From: Pedobacter panaciterrae
GTDB lineage: Bacteria > Bacteroidota > Bacteroidia > Sphingobacteriales > Sphingobacteriaceae
DNA length: 64,000 nt
NCBI RefSeq assembly: GCF_013204795.1
Contig: NZ_JABMKW010000018.1
Location: forward strand, 496,001-560,000
Reading direction: 5' to 3'
Each line of letters starts with the position of its first letter. Position 1 is the stretch's first letter. This document shows positions 54,110 through 62,473 of this stretch, in pieces. A model generated the notes under the pieces. It was not told the DNA's origin. It did no database searches and saw only the letters and a list, made by a program, of their open reading frames with translations. The position numbers were made by a program, and so were the translations under genes.

Positions 54110-54946
54110 TTATAATTGTTTTGAACTGAATGTATCCCCTTGGTTAATATCTCCGGTCTCAAATCCCTTCTTAAACCAATACATTCTTTGTGCAGATGTA
54201 CCATGAGTAAATGCATCAGGAACAACCTCTCCTTGAGCCTGTTTCTGCAATTTATCATCACCTATTGCATTCGCTGCATTTAAAGCTTCGTCAATATCTC
54301 CCTCTTCTAATTTAAAGTCTTTTAAGTTTTGAGCATGATGTGCCCATAAGCCCGCAAGAAAATCCGCCTGTAATTCCAGTTTAACAGACAACCGATTGTA
54401 CTCAACCTCACTTACCTGCCCTCTGGCCTTTTGCAATTTATCAGAGATACCCAACAAATTCTGAACGTGATGGCCTACCTCATGAGCAATTACATAAGCT
54501 TGTGCAAAATCACCGGCGGCACCAAATCTGTTTTTTAGATCCTGATAAAAGGACAGGTCAATATATACTTTATGATCTCCCGGACAATAGAATGGACCAA
54601 CCGCCGAGCTTGCATTTCCACAGGCCGACTGTACCATATTGGTAAACAAAACCATTCTTGGCTTTTCGTATTCCTGTCCCAGGCTTTGAAATTGCTGTTC
54701 CCAGACTTGGTTTGTCGACTCAAGAACGCCATCCACAAACTTACCTTCCGCATCAGTCGGGTCTCCTTGTTTACCCTCAGATTGTGTCACATTATTTACA
54801 GGCAACTGGCTAACCAGACCTGTCAAATCTTTTCCGAAGAGAAGACCTAAAACTACAATGATAATACCAACGCCACCACCAATGGTGCCGCCACTCATAC
54901 CCCTTCTATCGTCGATATTACCACTTCCTTTTCCGAACCACTGCAT
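54110..54946 (-). CDS. YpfJ-type neutral zinc metallopeptidase
   Basis: From the ATG at 54946 the protein has 278 residues, beginning MQWFGKGSGNIDDRRG, which matches the family; an ATG at 54994 would add 16 unlike residues. One membrane helix (about 20-40) follows a short N-terminus, with the catalytic motif HEVGHHVQNLLG and TSAQRMYWFKKGF near the end. Family role is unclear, possibly envelope quality control. It is followed by gltX 17 bases later on the same strand. Confidence 0.9.
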   Translation of the reverse strand: MQWFGKGSGNIDDRRGMSGGTIGGGVGIIIVVLGLLFGKDLTGLVSQLPVNNVTQSEGKQGDPTDAEGKFVDGVLESTNQVWEQQFQSLGQEYEKPRMVLFTNMVQSACGNASSAVGPFYCPGDHKVYIDLSFYQDLKNRFGAAGDFAQAYVIAHEVGHHVQNLLGISDKLQKARGQVSEVEYNRLSVKLELQADFLAGLWAHHAQNLKDFKLEEGDIDEALNAANAIGDDKLQKQAQGEVVPDAFTHGTSAQRMYWFKKGFETGDINQGDTFSSKQL

Positions 54947-55011
54947 ATAATTATTTTTTAATTTGATAAGACAAGAATCCGAGACAATTGTCATACCAAA
55001 TTACAAAATAA

Positions 55012-56520
55012 TTAGTTAAACGCAGTCAATGCATTCTTTATTCTTTGCACAGTTTCAGCTGCCCCTAAAACAAGGGCAATATCGAATACGCCGGGACCGA
55101 ATTTACCACCAACAAGCATTATTCTAAGTGGCAGCATTAGTTCCCCCGGTTTAAATTGATGTGTGCCAGCTAATTCTTTAAATTTCTCTTCTAACTCTAA
55201 AGCAGTAGCATTATCGGTTACCAATAAAGTATAGGCATCAAAAAATGCAGCCTTCTCTGCTGTCCACTTTGGTTTTACCGCAGCCAGGTCATATTCAGCA
55301 GGGGCCACAAAAAAGTAAGTGGCCTGAGTAACAAAGTCGCTCAACAAATTACATCTATCTTTAACCAAATCAATTACTTTCAGCAAATAAGCATCATCTT
55401 TAACCATAACACCTTGATCCGCAAATGCTGCTTTTACTGTAGGTAATAATTTTTGGGCATCAGCATTTTTAATCCATTCATGGTTATACCACTTGGCTTT
55501 TTCGAAATCAAATTTTGCTCCGGCCTTGCTTATACGTTCAACCGAGAACTTATCAATTAATTCTGCTAAAGAAAACAATTCCTGATCTGTACCATCATTC
55601 CAGCCAAGCATTGCCAATAAATTCACAAACGCTTCAGGCATAAAACCAAGTTCTTTAAACCCTTTGGTTAAATCACCGGTTTTTGGGTCAGTCCAGTTTT
55701 GTGCATAAACCGGGAAGCCTAATCTGTCGCCATCACGCTTACTTAGTTTTCCGTTCCCATCTGGTTTTAATATCAGTGGCAAATGAATCCATTGAGGCAT
55801 TATATCTTCCCATCCAAGGTAACGCCACAACAAGATATGTATTGGAGCAGACGGAAGCCACTCCTCGCCTCTAAAAATATGACTGATTTCCATTGCCTTA
55901 TCATCTGCAACAACGGCTAAGTGATAAGTAGGCATCCCATCGGCCTTTAATAAAACTTTATCGTCAACTAAATTTGTATCAAAACTTACATGCCCCCTAA
56001 TCAGATCTGTAAAAGAAACCAGTTCATCTTTAGGCATTTTAATACGCACAACGTGCCGGGTATTATTGGCCAAAAGTTCAGCTACTTCATTTTCGCTAAG
56101 TGTGAGGGAATTGCGCATCCCTTCGCGTGTTGCTAATCCGTAAGTAAAATTAGGAATCTCCTTACGTTTTGCGTCCAGTTCTTCCGGGGTATCAAAAGCA
56201 TAGTAAGCATAGCCATCAGCAATTAACTGATCCGCATACTGTTTGTAGGTTGCTTTACGTTCACTTTGACGATACGGCCCAAATTCCCCACCTTTTTGCG
56301 GGCTCTCATCTGGCGACATCCCACACCATTCCAAACAAGAAACGATGTATTCTTCTGCTCCCTCAACAAAACGCGTCTGATCCGTGTCTTCAACACGCAA
56401 AACAAACGTTCCGTTATGTTTTTTAGCGAACAGATAATTAAACAAAGCGGTACGTACACCACCTAAATGCAGCCCTCCTGTCGGACTAGGGGCAAATCTT
56501 ACTCTTACTTTCTTTTCCAT
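55012..56520 (-). CDS. gltX: Glutamyl-tRNA synthetase
   Basis: Class I synthetase charging tRNA-Glu; 502 residues from ATG 56520. HIGH-type motif PSPTGGLHLGG (about 8-18) and KMSKS loop KLSKRDG (about 245) are present. The start at 56520 is preferred over 56556 because a -7 promoter motif lies between and because the family begins with RVRFAPSPTG. It is divergent from the orphan kinase, sharing a very compact promoter region. Confidence 0.97.
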   Translation of the reverse strand: MEKKVRVRFAPSPTGGLHLGGVRTALFNYLFAKKHNGTFVLRVEDTDQTRFVEGAEEYIVSCLEWCGMSPDESPQKGGEFGPYRQSERKATYKQYADQLIADGYAYYAFDTPEELDAKRKEIPNFTYGLATREGMRNSLTLSENEVAELLANNTRHVVRIKMPKDELVSFTDLIRGHVSFDTNLVDDKVLLKADGMPTYHLAVVADDKAMEISHIFRGEEWLPSAPIHILLWRYLGWEDIMPQWIHLPLILKPDGNGKLSKRDGDRLGFPVYAQNWTDPKTGDLTKGFKELGFMPEAFVNLLAMLGWNDGTDQELFSLAELIDKFSVERISKAGAKFDFEKAKWYNHEWIKNADAQKLLPTVKAAFADQGVMVKDDAYLLKVIDLVKDRCNLLSDFVTQATYFFVAPAEYDLAAVKPKWTAEKAAFFDAYTLLVTDNATALELEEKFKELAGTHQFKPGELMLPLRIMLVGGKFGPGVFDIALVLGAAETVQRIKNALTAFN

Positions 56521-56530
56521 AATAACACTG

Positions 56531-56538
56531 CAAAGATA
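56531..56538 (-). promoter_or_regulatory. Likely -7 promoter element for gltX
   Basis: Reads TATCTTTG on the minus strand, ending 10 bases before the gltX ATG. It directly abuts a plus-strand -7 element. Confidence 0.65.
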
Positions 56539-56546
56539 TATTTTTG
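56539..56546 (+). promoter_or_regulatory. Likely -7 promoter element for the orphan kinase
   Basis: TATTTTTG on the plus strand, ending 22 bases before the ATG at 56569. Together with the neighbouring minus-strand element it forms CAAAGATATATTTTTG. Confidence 0.6.
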
Positions 56547-56568
56547 TAATTTGCATTTTTCATATTCT

Positions 56569-57789
56569 ATGAATCCTTACGAGAAAAAACGACGATGGAA
56601 GTTCTTTTTGCTGTTCTTTGCCATTATTATTGGAGCAGCATCTGTTTTCTACAGCGACTTCTTTGTTAAAAAAATGGAGCGGGAGGAGCAATTACAGCTT
56701 CAACTCTATGTAAAAGTAACAGAGCAGTCACTGGTTATGTACGATGATGACCGCTATACCAGTTTGATAGAACTCATCAGAACCAATACCAAGCTTCCGG
56801 TTATCATGACGGATTCTACAAAGATGGAAATCCTTAGTTTTCAGGGGCTGGATTCGACTAAAACAAACTACGATCTCGAAAAAAAGACAAACGTTACTTA
56901 CGATCCTGCCTATTTCGCACGTGAATTAAGAACCATGAAAAAACAGCATCCTCCTACTCCAATTACAGGGTTGGATGGCACCCGATGGTGGATTTTCTAT
57001 AAAGATTCGCCTACCCTAACACAGCTTCGTTACTTCCCTTATATACAATTGGGGGTAATTGCCCTATTCCTGCTTACAGCATATGTAGCTTTCAGTTCTG
57101 CTCGTAAGGCAGAGCAGGATCAGGTATGGGTGGGTATGGCTAAGGAAACAGCACATCAGCTGGGCACCCCCATATCGTCGCTCATGGCCTGGGTTGAACT
57201 GATAAAATCGAGATTCGATGCAGAAGACGATCCGCTCATTGCCGAAATGGAAAACGACATTAAACGCCTTGAAGTAATTACCGACCGTTTTTCAAAAATA
57301 GGCTCCAAACCAATAGTAGAAGACCACGTGGTATACACCGTTATCTATAATTTTGTAGAGTACTTTAAATTGCGCACATCAGACAAGATCATCTTTACCA
57401 TTAACGGCGATGAGCAGGTGCGTGCATTATTGAACGTTCCATTATTTGATTGGGTAATAGAAAATTTGCTTAAAAATGCAGCCAACGCCATCGAAAACGA
57501 AGGCACAATTACCATAAATATCATAGAAAATCTGACCAAAGAAGAGGTCTTTATTGATGTAACCGATACCGGAAAAGGAATTGCAAGATCTAAATTTGAT
57601 GCCGTTTTCCAACCCGGCTATACAACCCGAAAACGGGGATGGGGCTTAGGGCTATCTCTAACCAAGCGCATTATCGAGAACTATCATAGCGGACAAATAT
57701 TCGTTAAAGAATCTGAATTAGGTAAAGGCACAACATTTCGTATCGTTTTAAAAAGCAGTATAACTTATGAACCGACCTCAAACACATGA
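56569..57789 (+). CDS. Orphan membrane sensor histidine kinase
   Basis: From ATG 56569 a 406-residue kinase. Membrane helices near 12-31 and 155-175 bracket a periplasmic domain of about 120 residues. HisKA with H in AKETAHQLGTPISSL, HATPase with NLLKNAANAIE (N box), DTGKGIAR (G1) and GWGLGLSLTKRI (G2). The GTPISSL form is typical of NtrB/WalK-like kinases in the phylum. No response regulator is adjacent. The start at 56569 is chosen because a promoter motif lies just upstream. Confidence 0.92.
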   Translation: MNPYEKKRRWKFFLLFFAIIIGAASVFYSDFFVKKMEREEQLQLQLYVKVTEQSLVMYDDDRYTSLIELIRTNTKLPVIMTDSTKMEILSFQGLDSTKTNYDLEKKTNVTYDPAYFARELRTMKKQHPPTPITGLDGTRWWIFYKDSPTLTQLRYFPYIQLGVIALFLLTAYVAFSSARKAEQDQVWVGMAKETAHQLGTPISSLMAWVELIKSRFDAEDDPLIAEMENDIKRLEVITDRFSKIGSKPIVEDHVVYTVIYNFVEYFKLRTSDKIIFTINGDEQVRALLNVPLFDWVIENLLKNAANAIENEGTITINIIENLTKEEVFIDVTDTGKGIARSKFDAVFQPGYTTRKRGWGLGLSLTKRIIENYHSGQIFVKESELGKGTTFRIVLKSSITYEPTSNT

Positions 57790-58270
57790 GTACCCCGCCT
57801 GGGCTGAAACATACATTAAGCTTGTAGGCGAAGATGTAATTGAATTACTGGAAAAACAAGCCATCGAATTTCCAGATTTTATAAACTCGTTGATAGAAAA
57901 GGCAGATTACGCCTATGCCCCCGGAAAATGGACCATCAAAGAATTGATCGGCCATATCATTGATACTGAGCGTGTATTTGTATACCGGCTAATGTGCTTT
58001 GCCCGCGGAGAACAACATGCACTTCCCGGCTTTGAAGAAGATGATTATGTAGCAAACGCTCATTTTTCAGATAGAAGTCTATTGAGCCTTTCTGAAGAAT
58101 TTGCGCATTTACGTAAGTCGAATCTTTATTTAATTAAGTCGTTTACAGAAAGAGAGCTTAACAGAAGCGGAACGGCTTCTGAAAGACAAATCACGGTAAG
58201 AGCAATCCTTTTTGTAATGGCAGGCCATATTATGCATCATGTTGGTATTATTAAAGAAAGGTACTTATGA
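57767..58270 (+). CDS. DinB family protein
   Basis: A 167-residue DinB/YfiT four-helix-bundle protein. The metal-binding histidines occur in LIGHIIDTERVF, and in AGHIMHHVGIIKERY near the C-terminus, giving the 3-His site of the family. Members may transfer thiols such as mycothiol or bacillithiol or act in DNA damage response; role unknown here. It overlaps the kinase gene by 23 bases and the next gene by 4 bases, so translational coupling is likely. Confidence 0.9.
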   Translation: MNRPQTHEYPAWAETYIKLVGEDVIELLEKQAIEFPDFINSLIEKADYAYAPGKWTIKELIGHIIDTERVFVYRLMCFARGEQHALPGFEEDDYVANAHFSDRSLLSLSEEFAHLRKSNLYLIKSFTERELNRSGTASERQITVRAILFVMAGHIMHHVGIIKERYL

Positions 58271-58689
58271 TCTGGTTTACAGAATTTTCACCGGCAAAGC
58301 TAAATAACCAGCCCAAAAATCACATGGGAGGCTTTTTAGATATACAGTTCACCGAAGTGGGCGAAGATTTTTTAACAGCAACCATGCCGGTTGATGAGCG
58401 CACACACCAGCCTGCCGGAATTTTACATGGCGGGGCTTCTGTCGTGCTGGCCGAAACCCTTGGCAGTGTTGCTTCCTATATGTGTATTGATCCGGAAAAG
58501 TATGTGGCTGTAGGTTTAGAGATCAATGCAAATCATTTGCGCCCGGTAAAAAGCGGCCTTGTAACCGGGATTTGCAAGGCCCTGCATATTGGTGCAAAAA
58601 CCCATGTATGGGAAATCAAGATTTATAGCGACAAAGGCAAAATGAATTGTGTAAGTCGGCTTACTGTGGCAATCATCAATAAGCCTTGA
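58267..58689 (+). CDS. Hotdog-fold thioesterase (PaaI/MenI-type)
   Basis: A 140-residue thioesterase of the hotdog fold. The segment GILHGGASVVLAETLGSVAS carries the HGG and following E that are conserved at the active site. Related enzymes hydrolyse 1,4-dihydroxy-2-naphthoyl-CoA in menaquinone synthesis (MenI) or phenylacetyl-CoA-type esters. No menaquinone genes are near. It overlaps the DinB gene by 4 bases. Confidence 0.92.
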   Translation: MIWFTEFSPAKLNNQPKNHMGGFLDIQFTEVGEDFLTATMPVDERTHQPAGILHGGASVVLAETLGSVASYMCIDPEKYVAVGLEINANHLRPVKSGLVTGICKALHIGAKTHVWEIKIYSDKGKMNCVSRLTVAIINKP

Positions 58690-58706
58690 AAAAGTTGATT
58701 ACAAAA

Positions 58707-58729
58707 AAGGCAACAGAATATGTTGCCTT
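58707..58729. other. Short hairpin after the thioesterase gene
   Basis: AAGGCAACA pairs with TGTTGCCTT with a 5-base loop; T-rich tail is only on the minus strand, so on the plus strand it is a weak terminator at best. Confidence 0.5.
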
Positions 58730-58773
58730 GTGAATAATTCTATAGAGCATCTATTTAGGCTCAAAACAGAAGC

Positions 58774-58837
58774 CATGCAAATTCAAAATAAATCTCATGC
58801 AAATTCAAAATAAAATACATGTAAATTCAAAATTACC
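58774..58837. repeat. Three tandem 22-base repeats before the DUF4143 ATPase gene
   Basis: Units CATGCAAATTCAAAATAAA at 58774 and 58796 and CATGTAAATTCAAAATTACC at 58818, each starting 22 bases after the last. They sit directly before a -7 promoter motif and end 12 bases before the gene start. A 22-base (two-turn) period places the copies on one face of the helix, typical for operators. The binding protein is unknown. Confidence 0.85.
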
Positions 58838-58838
58838 G

Positions 58839-58846
58839 TATATTTG
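58839..58846 (+). promoter_or_regulatory. Likely -7 promoter element for the DUF4143 ATPase
   Basis: TATATTTG, a full match to TAnnTTTG, ends 3 bases before the ATG at 58850. Confidence 0.55.
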
Positions 58847-58849
58847 ATA

Positions 58850-60007
58850 ATGGAAAAATTCATTACACGACAGATTTCCAGACATATACATCTGCAAAAA
58901 AATAAATTCCCAATCATCGCTTTAACTGGTCCCAGGCAGTCAGGGAAAACTACATTATTAAAAGAATTATTTCCTGAATATCGCTATATATCATTAGAAA
59001 ATCCAGATATACGCGCCTTCGCAACAGATGATCCTATTGGATTTTTAAACCTATATAACCAGCATGTTATTTTTGACGAGGTGCAACGCGTACCCCAACT
59101 TTTTTCTTATATACAAGGTATCGTAGACGACAGTGGACAAATGGGTCAATTTATCCTATCAGGCTCTCAAAATTTTCACCTGTTAAACAGTATCACACAA
59201 ACGCTAGCCGGACGGGTAGCTCTATTTAAACTTTTACCATTCGATTTTTCTGAATTAAAAAACGCTGGTATCCAGAAAAATTCCTATTCTCAAACAGCGG
59301 TTAAAGGATTTTATCCCGCTATTTACACCCGAGAAATCGATCCTGTAGTATTTTACGCCAATTACATCCAAACCTATATAGAAAAAGACGTAACCGAGTT
59401 GTTAAATATCCGCGATTTAAACCTTTTCCGTACATTTATTGGTTTATGCGCGGCTCGTGCTGGGCAACTGTTAAATATTAGCGCGCTGGCTAACGAATGT
59501 GACATTTCGCAACCTACCGCAAAAGCATGGCTTTCTATTCTCGAAAGCAGTTATATTACATTTCAGCTACAGCCTTATCATCAAAATTTCAATAAACGTC
59601 TGGTAAAAAGTCCTAAGCTTTATTTTTATGATACAGGTTTACTTAATTACCTGCTAGGCATCAGAACACCAGAAGATTTTGAACAAAACAGACTCAAGGG
59701 CAACCTTTTCGAAAATATGATCATTGCCGAATATCAGAAGAAAAACAATCATCAATATCTCCATCAGGATTATAACTTCTGGCAGGCAAGTAATGGTAGG
59801 GAAGTAGATTTATTAATAAAAACACACAATGGCTTTGACATTTTTGAAATCAAGGCAACTCACACCATTTCTGCCTCTTTATTTAAAGAGTTAGATTATT
59901 TTGAAGAATTAACGACTGGATTATTTATCAAAAAGCACTTAATTTATGGTGGTGATGAAGATCAGAAACGTACTAAATATGATGTAATCAGCTGGAGAAA
60001 TACTTAG
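58850..60007 (+). CDS. AAA ATPase with DUF4143 (accessory gene)
   Basis: A 385-residue ATPase: N-terminal AAA core with Walker A GPRQSGKTTL (about 27-36), Walker B VIFDEVQR and sensor SGSQNF, then a winged-helix (NISALANECDISQPTAKAWLSILESS) and a C-terminal DUF4143 nuclease-like part with REVDLLIK and FEIKA, a D-x-n-E-x-K arrangement. Families of this kind are scattered, patchy accessory genes of unknown role. Start at ATG 58850 (a TTG two codons earlier is possible). It is near a decayed sigma gene, suggesting a transferred patch. Confidence 0.9.
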   Translation: MEKFITRQISRHIHLQKNKFPIIALTGPRQSGKTTLLKELFPEYRYISLENPDIRAFATDDPIGFLNLYNQHVIFDEVQRVPQLFSYIQGIVDDSGQMGQFILSGSQNFHLLNSITQTLAGRVALFKLLPFDFSELKNAGIQKNSYSQTAVKGFYPAIYTREIDPVVFYANYIQTYIEKDVTELLNIRDLNLFRTFIGLCAARAGQLLNISALANECDISQPTAKAWLSILESSYITFQLQPYHQNFNKRLVKSPKLYFYDTGLLNYLLGIRTPEDFEQNRLKGNLFENMIIAEYQKKNNHQYLHQDYNFWQASNGREVDLLIKTHNGFDIFEIKATHTISASLFKELDYFEELTTGLFIKKHLIYGGDEDQKRTKYDVISWRNT

Positions 60008-60259
60008 TTGTATTCTTTAGCGCCATGTTCCCTTCCTGGCGAACTACAACATACTACCTAAATTATTTTCCATCAAAAACGGAATAGACAAGGGAACCTG
60101 ACCCCTGTCCACTTATTAACTAACATTCCGTAAGAGGACGGAAAGATCTTTATATTATAACAGCAATATTTATCCTCCGCATCCCAATTATTGAGATAAA
60201 ATTAATCTGGATTCGAAATTTAATGCGGTAATATAGCTCCGTATGCGGAAGTTTATGCT
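60008..60259. other. Gene-poor patch after the DUF4143 ATPase
   Basis: About 250 bases with no supported gene. It includes AGGGAACCTGACCCCTGTCC at 60091-60110 and, on the minus strand, the presumed degraded end of the sigma fragment. No terminator-like hairpin with a T-run was seen. Confidence 0.5.
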
Positions 60260-60431
60260 CAGAACGAATCGTAAGATTTTTACTCCTATATCTCTGTATC
60301 TTTGGTATGGCTCCAGGCAACCCCTGCATTTTTTTCCAATACCGGTTATAAATAGCAGTAAACACAACTTGGTCTCCAGACTTCAATAAGCCTGAGAGCT
60401 CCTGATCAGAATAATTACTGTAAATAGCCAT
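60260..60431 (-). pseudogene. Decayed ECF sigma factor fragment
   Basis: From the ATG at 60431 the frame reads MAIYSNYSDQELSGLLKSGD and then VVFTAIYNRYWKK, the typical N-terminus of Bacteroidota ECF sigma factors. At a run of seven A (around 60329-60335) the frame then changes: reading one frame over gives NAGVAWSHTKDTEI, the expected continuation, before stop codons. The open frame that continues past this point is not sigma-like. The rest of region 2 and region 4 is missing or unrecognisable, so the gene looks frameshifted and truncated. A sequencing error could explain the frameshift but not the loss of region 4. Confidence 0.6.
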
Positions 60432-60582
60432 GAAAAATAAGTCCCTTTCTGTAAAGCGATACAAACTCCCGCACATAAAGGGTATTTACATCTGCTTCGT
60501 ATCAGATTGGGATCTGCTTAGGAGAAAAGGTGCCTTTTGCCCAACAATTAGAGATAAATTATACACAGATAAAATAAATCAA

Positions 60583-60590
60583 TATCTTTG
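60583..60590 (+). promoter_or_regulatory. Likely -7 promoter element for the small membrane protein
   Basis: TATCTTTG, a full match to TAnnTTTG, ends 19 bases before the ATG at 60610. Confidence 0.55.
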
Positions 60591-60609
60591 CGGCCTAAGT
60601 ATTTTAACA

Positions 60610-60792
60610 ATGACTGAACAAGAAAACAACAACAGTTTTGACTGGGTTTACTACATTTTAGGTATGTTTTTTGGAATTTTAACAGCCTTTATCATTTCCG
60701 GAAGTTTTGGGTATGCAATTCTTGGCGGTATCGTCGGTTTTATTTTTGGTGCCATTTTCTTAAACGGAATCGTTAAAGGCCGCGAATATTAA
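60610..60792 (+). CDS. Small membrane protein of unknown function
   Basis: A 60-residue protein starting MTEQENNN, with two hydrophobic segments rich in glycine (about 13-35 and 37-53: YAILGGIVGFIFGAIFLNG). An earlier in-frame ATG at 60430 would add 60 unlike residues, and the promoter motif at 60583 makes 60610 the likely start. No family recognised. It precedes the DUF2911 gene by 31 bases. Confidence 0.72.
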   Translation: MTEQENNNSFDWVYYILGMFFGILTAFIISGSFGYAILGGIVGFIFGAIFLNGIVKGREY

Positions 60793-60823
60793 ACTACATT
60801 TTTCTTTACTACACCTTCTCCCT

Positions 60824-61378
60824 ATGAAGAAAATAATGCTTTTTGCTCTGTTTGCAATATTTGCCGGCAACACAATGGCGCAGGATGTAAAATTCCCGGC
60901 TATTGATTCGAGCCCTGCTGATATTGCTTATTTCCCTTTAAGTGTTGCAAAGGCGAAGGACGATTCTAAACCATTAATCAAAGTCGTCTATTCTCGCCCT
61001 TCAAAAAAAGGTCGGGAAATTTTTGGTGTACTTGAGCAATTTGGCAAAGTATGGCGTGTAGGTGCAAATGAATCGACAGAAATTAAATTCTATAAGACCG
61101 TAGTTATTGCCGGCAAGAAGATAAAAGCTGGTTCTTATAGCTTATTTGCCATCCCAAATAAAGACAACTGGACACTTATCATCAATAAACAGACTGATAA
61201 ATGGGGCGCTTTTACTTATAATCAGGAAAAAGATTTGGTAAGAGTTGATGTTCCGGTAAAAACGCTAACCAGCACGGTTGAGTCACTGTGTATTACTTTT
61301 ACATCACAGGAAAAGGGCGCTAATTTAATTATTGCCTGGGATAAGACCTTTGTGGAACTCCCTATAGAAATAAAGTAG
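60824..61378 (+). CDS. Exported DUF2911 protein
   Basis: A 184-residue protein with a signal peptide (1-19, after NTMAQ) and a DUF2911 domain with the KVVYSRPSKKGREIFG and VWRVGANESTEIKF segments, followed by KIKAGSYSLFAIPN. Common in Bacteroidota; function is unknown. Probably co-transcribed with the small membrane protein. It converges with the following minus-strand gene. Confidence 0.9.
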   Translation: MKKIMLFALFAIFAGNTMAQDVKFPAIDSSPADIAYFPLSVAKAKDDSKPLIKVVYSRPSKKGREIFGVLEQFGKVWRVGANESTEIKFYKTVVIAGKKIKAGSYSLFAIPNKDNWTLIINKQTDKWGAFTYNQEKDLVRVDVPVKTLTSTVESLCITFTSQEKGANLIIAWDKTFVELPIEIK

Positions 61379-61380
61379 TT

Positions 61381-61761
61381 TTATTGAAGGCTCTTGCCTT
61401 TTTTTCTTCTCAGGATACTATCGAAATAGATCAATGCAATAACTACATCTATAAACAGGAAAGCAGTTAAAAAACCGGGAGTCAAGGTTTTGTCAACCGC
61501 CCCGGTTAGGTCAATTTTAACTTTAGGCAGTTCGTATGTAACAGTGCTATTGGCTATTGCATATATAAAAACCCCCGCAATGAACGCTCCAAAAATAGCA
61601 GCTATACCATAAATAATTCGATTATCTACCCGTGTCTTTAGAGCTACAGGTTGCTTTTCAAGCTTTATCTGCTCCATCACGTTACGAGTAAAAGACATTG
61701 ATGGCTCTTCCATCTCCATGCCTTTCAGTAACCTGGTTAATTCTTCGTCTTTTAATTCCAT
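61381..61761 (-). CDS. Membrane anti-sigma-like protein
   Basis: A 126-residue protein with a cytoplasmic N-terminus (about 1-45, MELKDEELTRLLKGMEMEEP), two membrane helices (about 48-69 and 94-115) and a short basic tail. It overlaps the ECF sigma gene by 10 bases, a typical sigma/anti-sigma arrangement. No zinc-finger motif. No family name recognised. Confidence 0.75.
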   Translation of the reverse strand: MELKDEELTRLLKGMEMEEPSMSFTRNVMEQIKLEKQPVALKTRVDNRIIYGIAAIFGAFIAGVFIYAIANSTVTYELPKVKIDLTGAVDKTLTPGFLTAFLFIDVVIALIYFDSILRRKKGKSLQ

Positions 61762-62339
61762 AACAATTCCTTTACCTCGTCTTTTAATAAAAATTCTAAC
61801 CGCTCTTTTAGTCGCGCCCTTGCTCTGTGCAGCCTGACTTTAACTGTATTTGCCGGCATATTTAGCGCCGCCGCAATTTCTTCTAAACTTTGTTCGCCCT
61901 TATAAAACAACGTAACTATCGCGATATCATCGTTAGAAAGCGTAGAAATTGCCTCATCAAGATATTTGTTTGTAGATTTCCTTTCGGCCAGGTTATCACT
62001 CAAATCAGATTTATGTCCTTCCAGCTCCAGTTCATTTTCATTTCCGTGTATTGATTGTGTATCAATTCGCTTTTTCCGTAAAAAAGACATAGCCGTAGTA
62101 TAAGTAATGGTATACAACCATGTAGAAAATTTAGACGTTTGCTTAAAGGTACCTAAGGCTTTGTATGCCTTTACAAAGCAATCCTGAGCAATTTCTTCTG
62201 CATCTTCCCTGTTTTTAGCAAAACGTATAGCAAGCGTAAATACAAAGCGCTGATGGCGTTTTACCAATTCCGAATAAGCGGAGGTATTACCCATCAGGAC
62301 TTCTGCAATTAGGTCTTGATCTGTTTGCTGTTGCTGCAT
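61752..62339 (-). CDS. RNA polymerase ECF sigma factor
   Basis: A 195-residue ECF sigma factor. Region 2 contains NREDAEEIAQDCFVKAYKALGTFKQTSKFSTWLYTITYTTAM, a good match, and region 4 has QSLEEIAAALNMPANTVKVRLHRARARLKE. It is paired with a membrane anti-sigma-like gene and shares an overlapping reading frame end, so the two are likely co-regulated. Distinct from the sigma factor at 31802. Confidence 0.94.
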   Translation of the reverse strand: MQQQQTDQDLIAEVLMGNTSAYSELVKRHQRFVFTLAIRFAKNREDAEEIAQDCFVKAYKALGTFKQTSKFSTWLYTITYTTAMSFLRKKRIDTQSIHGNENELELEGHKSDLSDNLAERKSTNKYLDEAISTLSNDDIAIVTLFYKGEQSLEEIAAALNMPANTVKVRLHRARARLKERLEFLLKDEVKELLWN

Positions 62340-62410
62340 ATACAGCTATGACGCCGAGGTAGGCCTGCAGGTTACAACAATTGATAAAAACTAATGGCTT
62401 ACATTGGCCG

Positions 62411-62442
62411 TGATCTCCTTTGGTTAATCAAAGGAGATGACG
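62411..62442. repeat. REP-like hairpin
   Basis: ATCTCCTTTG pairs with CAAAGGAGAT across a 6-base loop; the right end reads GATGACG, i.e. CGTCATC on the other strand, as in the other palindromes of the window. The arms differ from those families. Confidence 0.7.
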
Positions 62443-62473
62443 AAGGTTGCTGCACCACACTTAAGCCCAAAAC

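Noticed and set aside
58707..58729. A strong terminator for the thioesterase gene
   Set aside because: The T-run is on the minus strand only; on the plus strand the hairpin is not followed by a run of T.
58774..58837. A CRISPR array
   Set aside because: There are only three units, contiguous with no spacers and immediately before a gene, so an operator array is more likely.
60091..60110. A transposon end (AGGGAACCTGACCCCTGTCC resembles sequences seen near some transposases)
   Set aside because: No transposase, inverted ends or target duplication could be found nearby.
60260..60476. An intact small gene in the region now listed as a sigma remnant
   Set aside because: Only the first 33 or so residues match a sigma factor; the remaining sequence is out of frame and the C-terminal region is missing.
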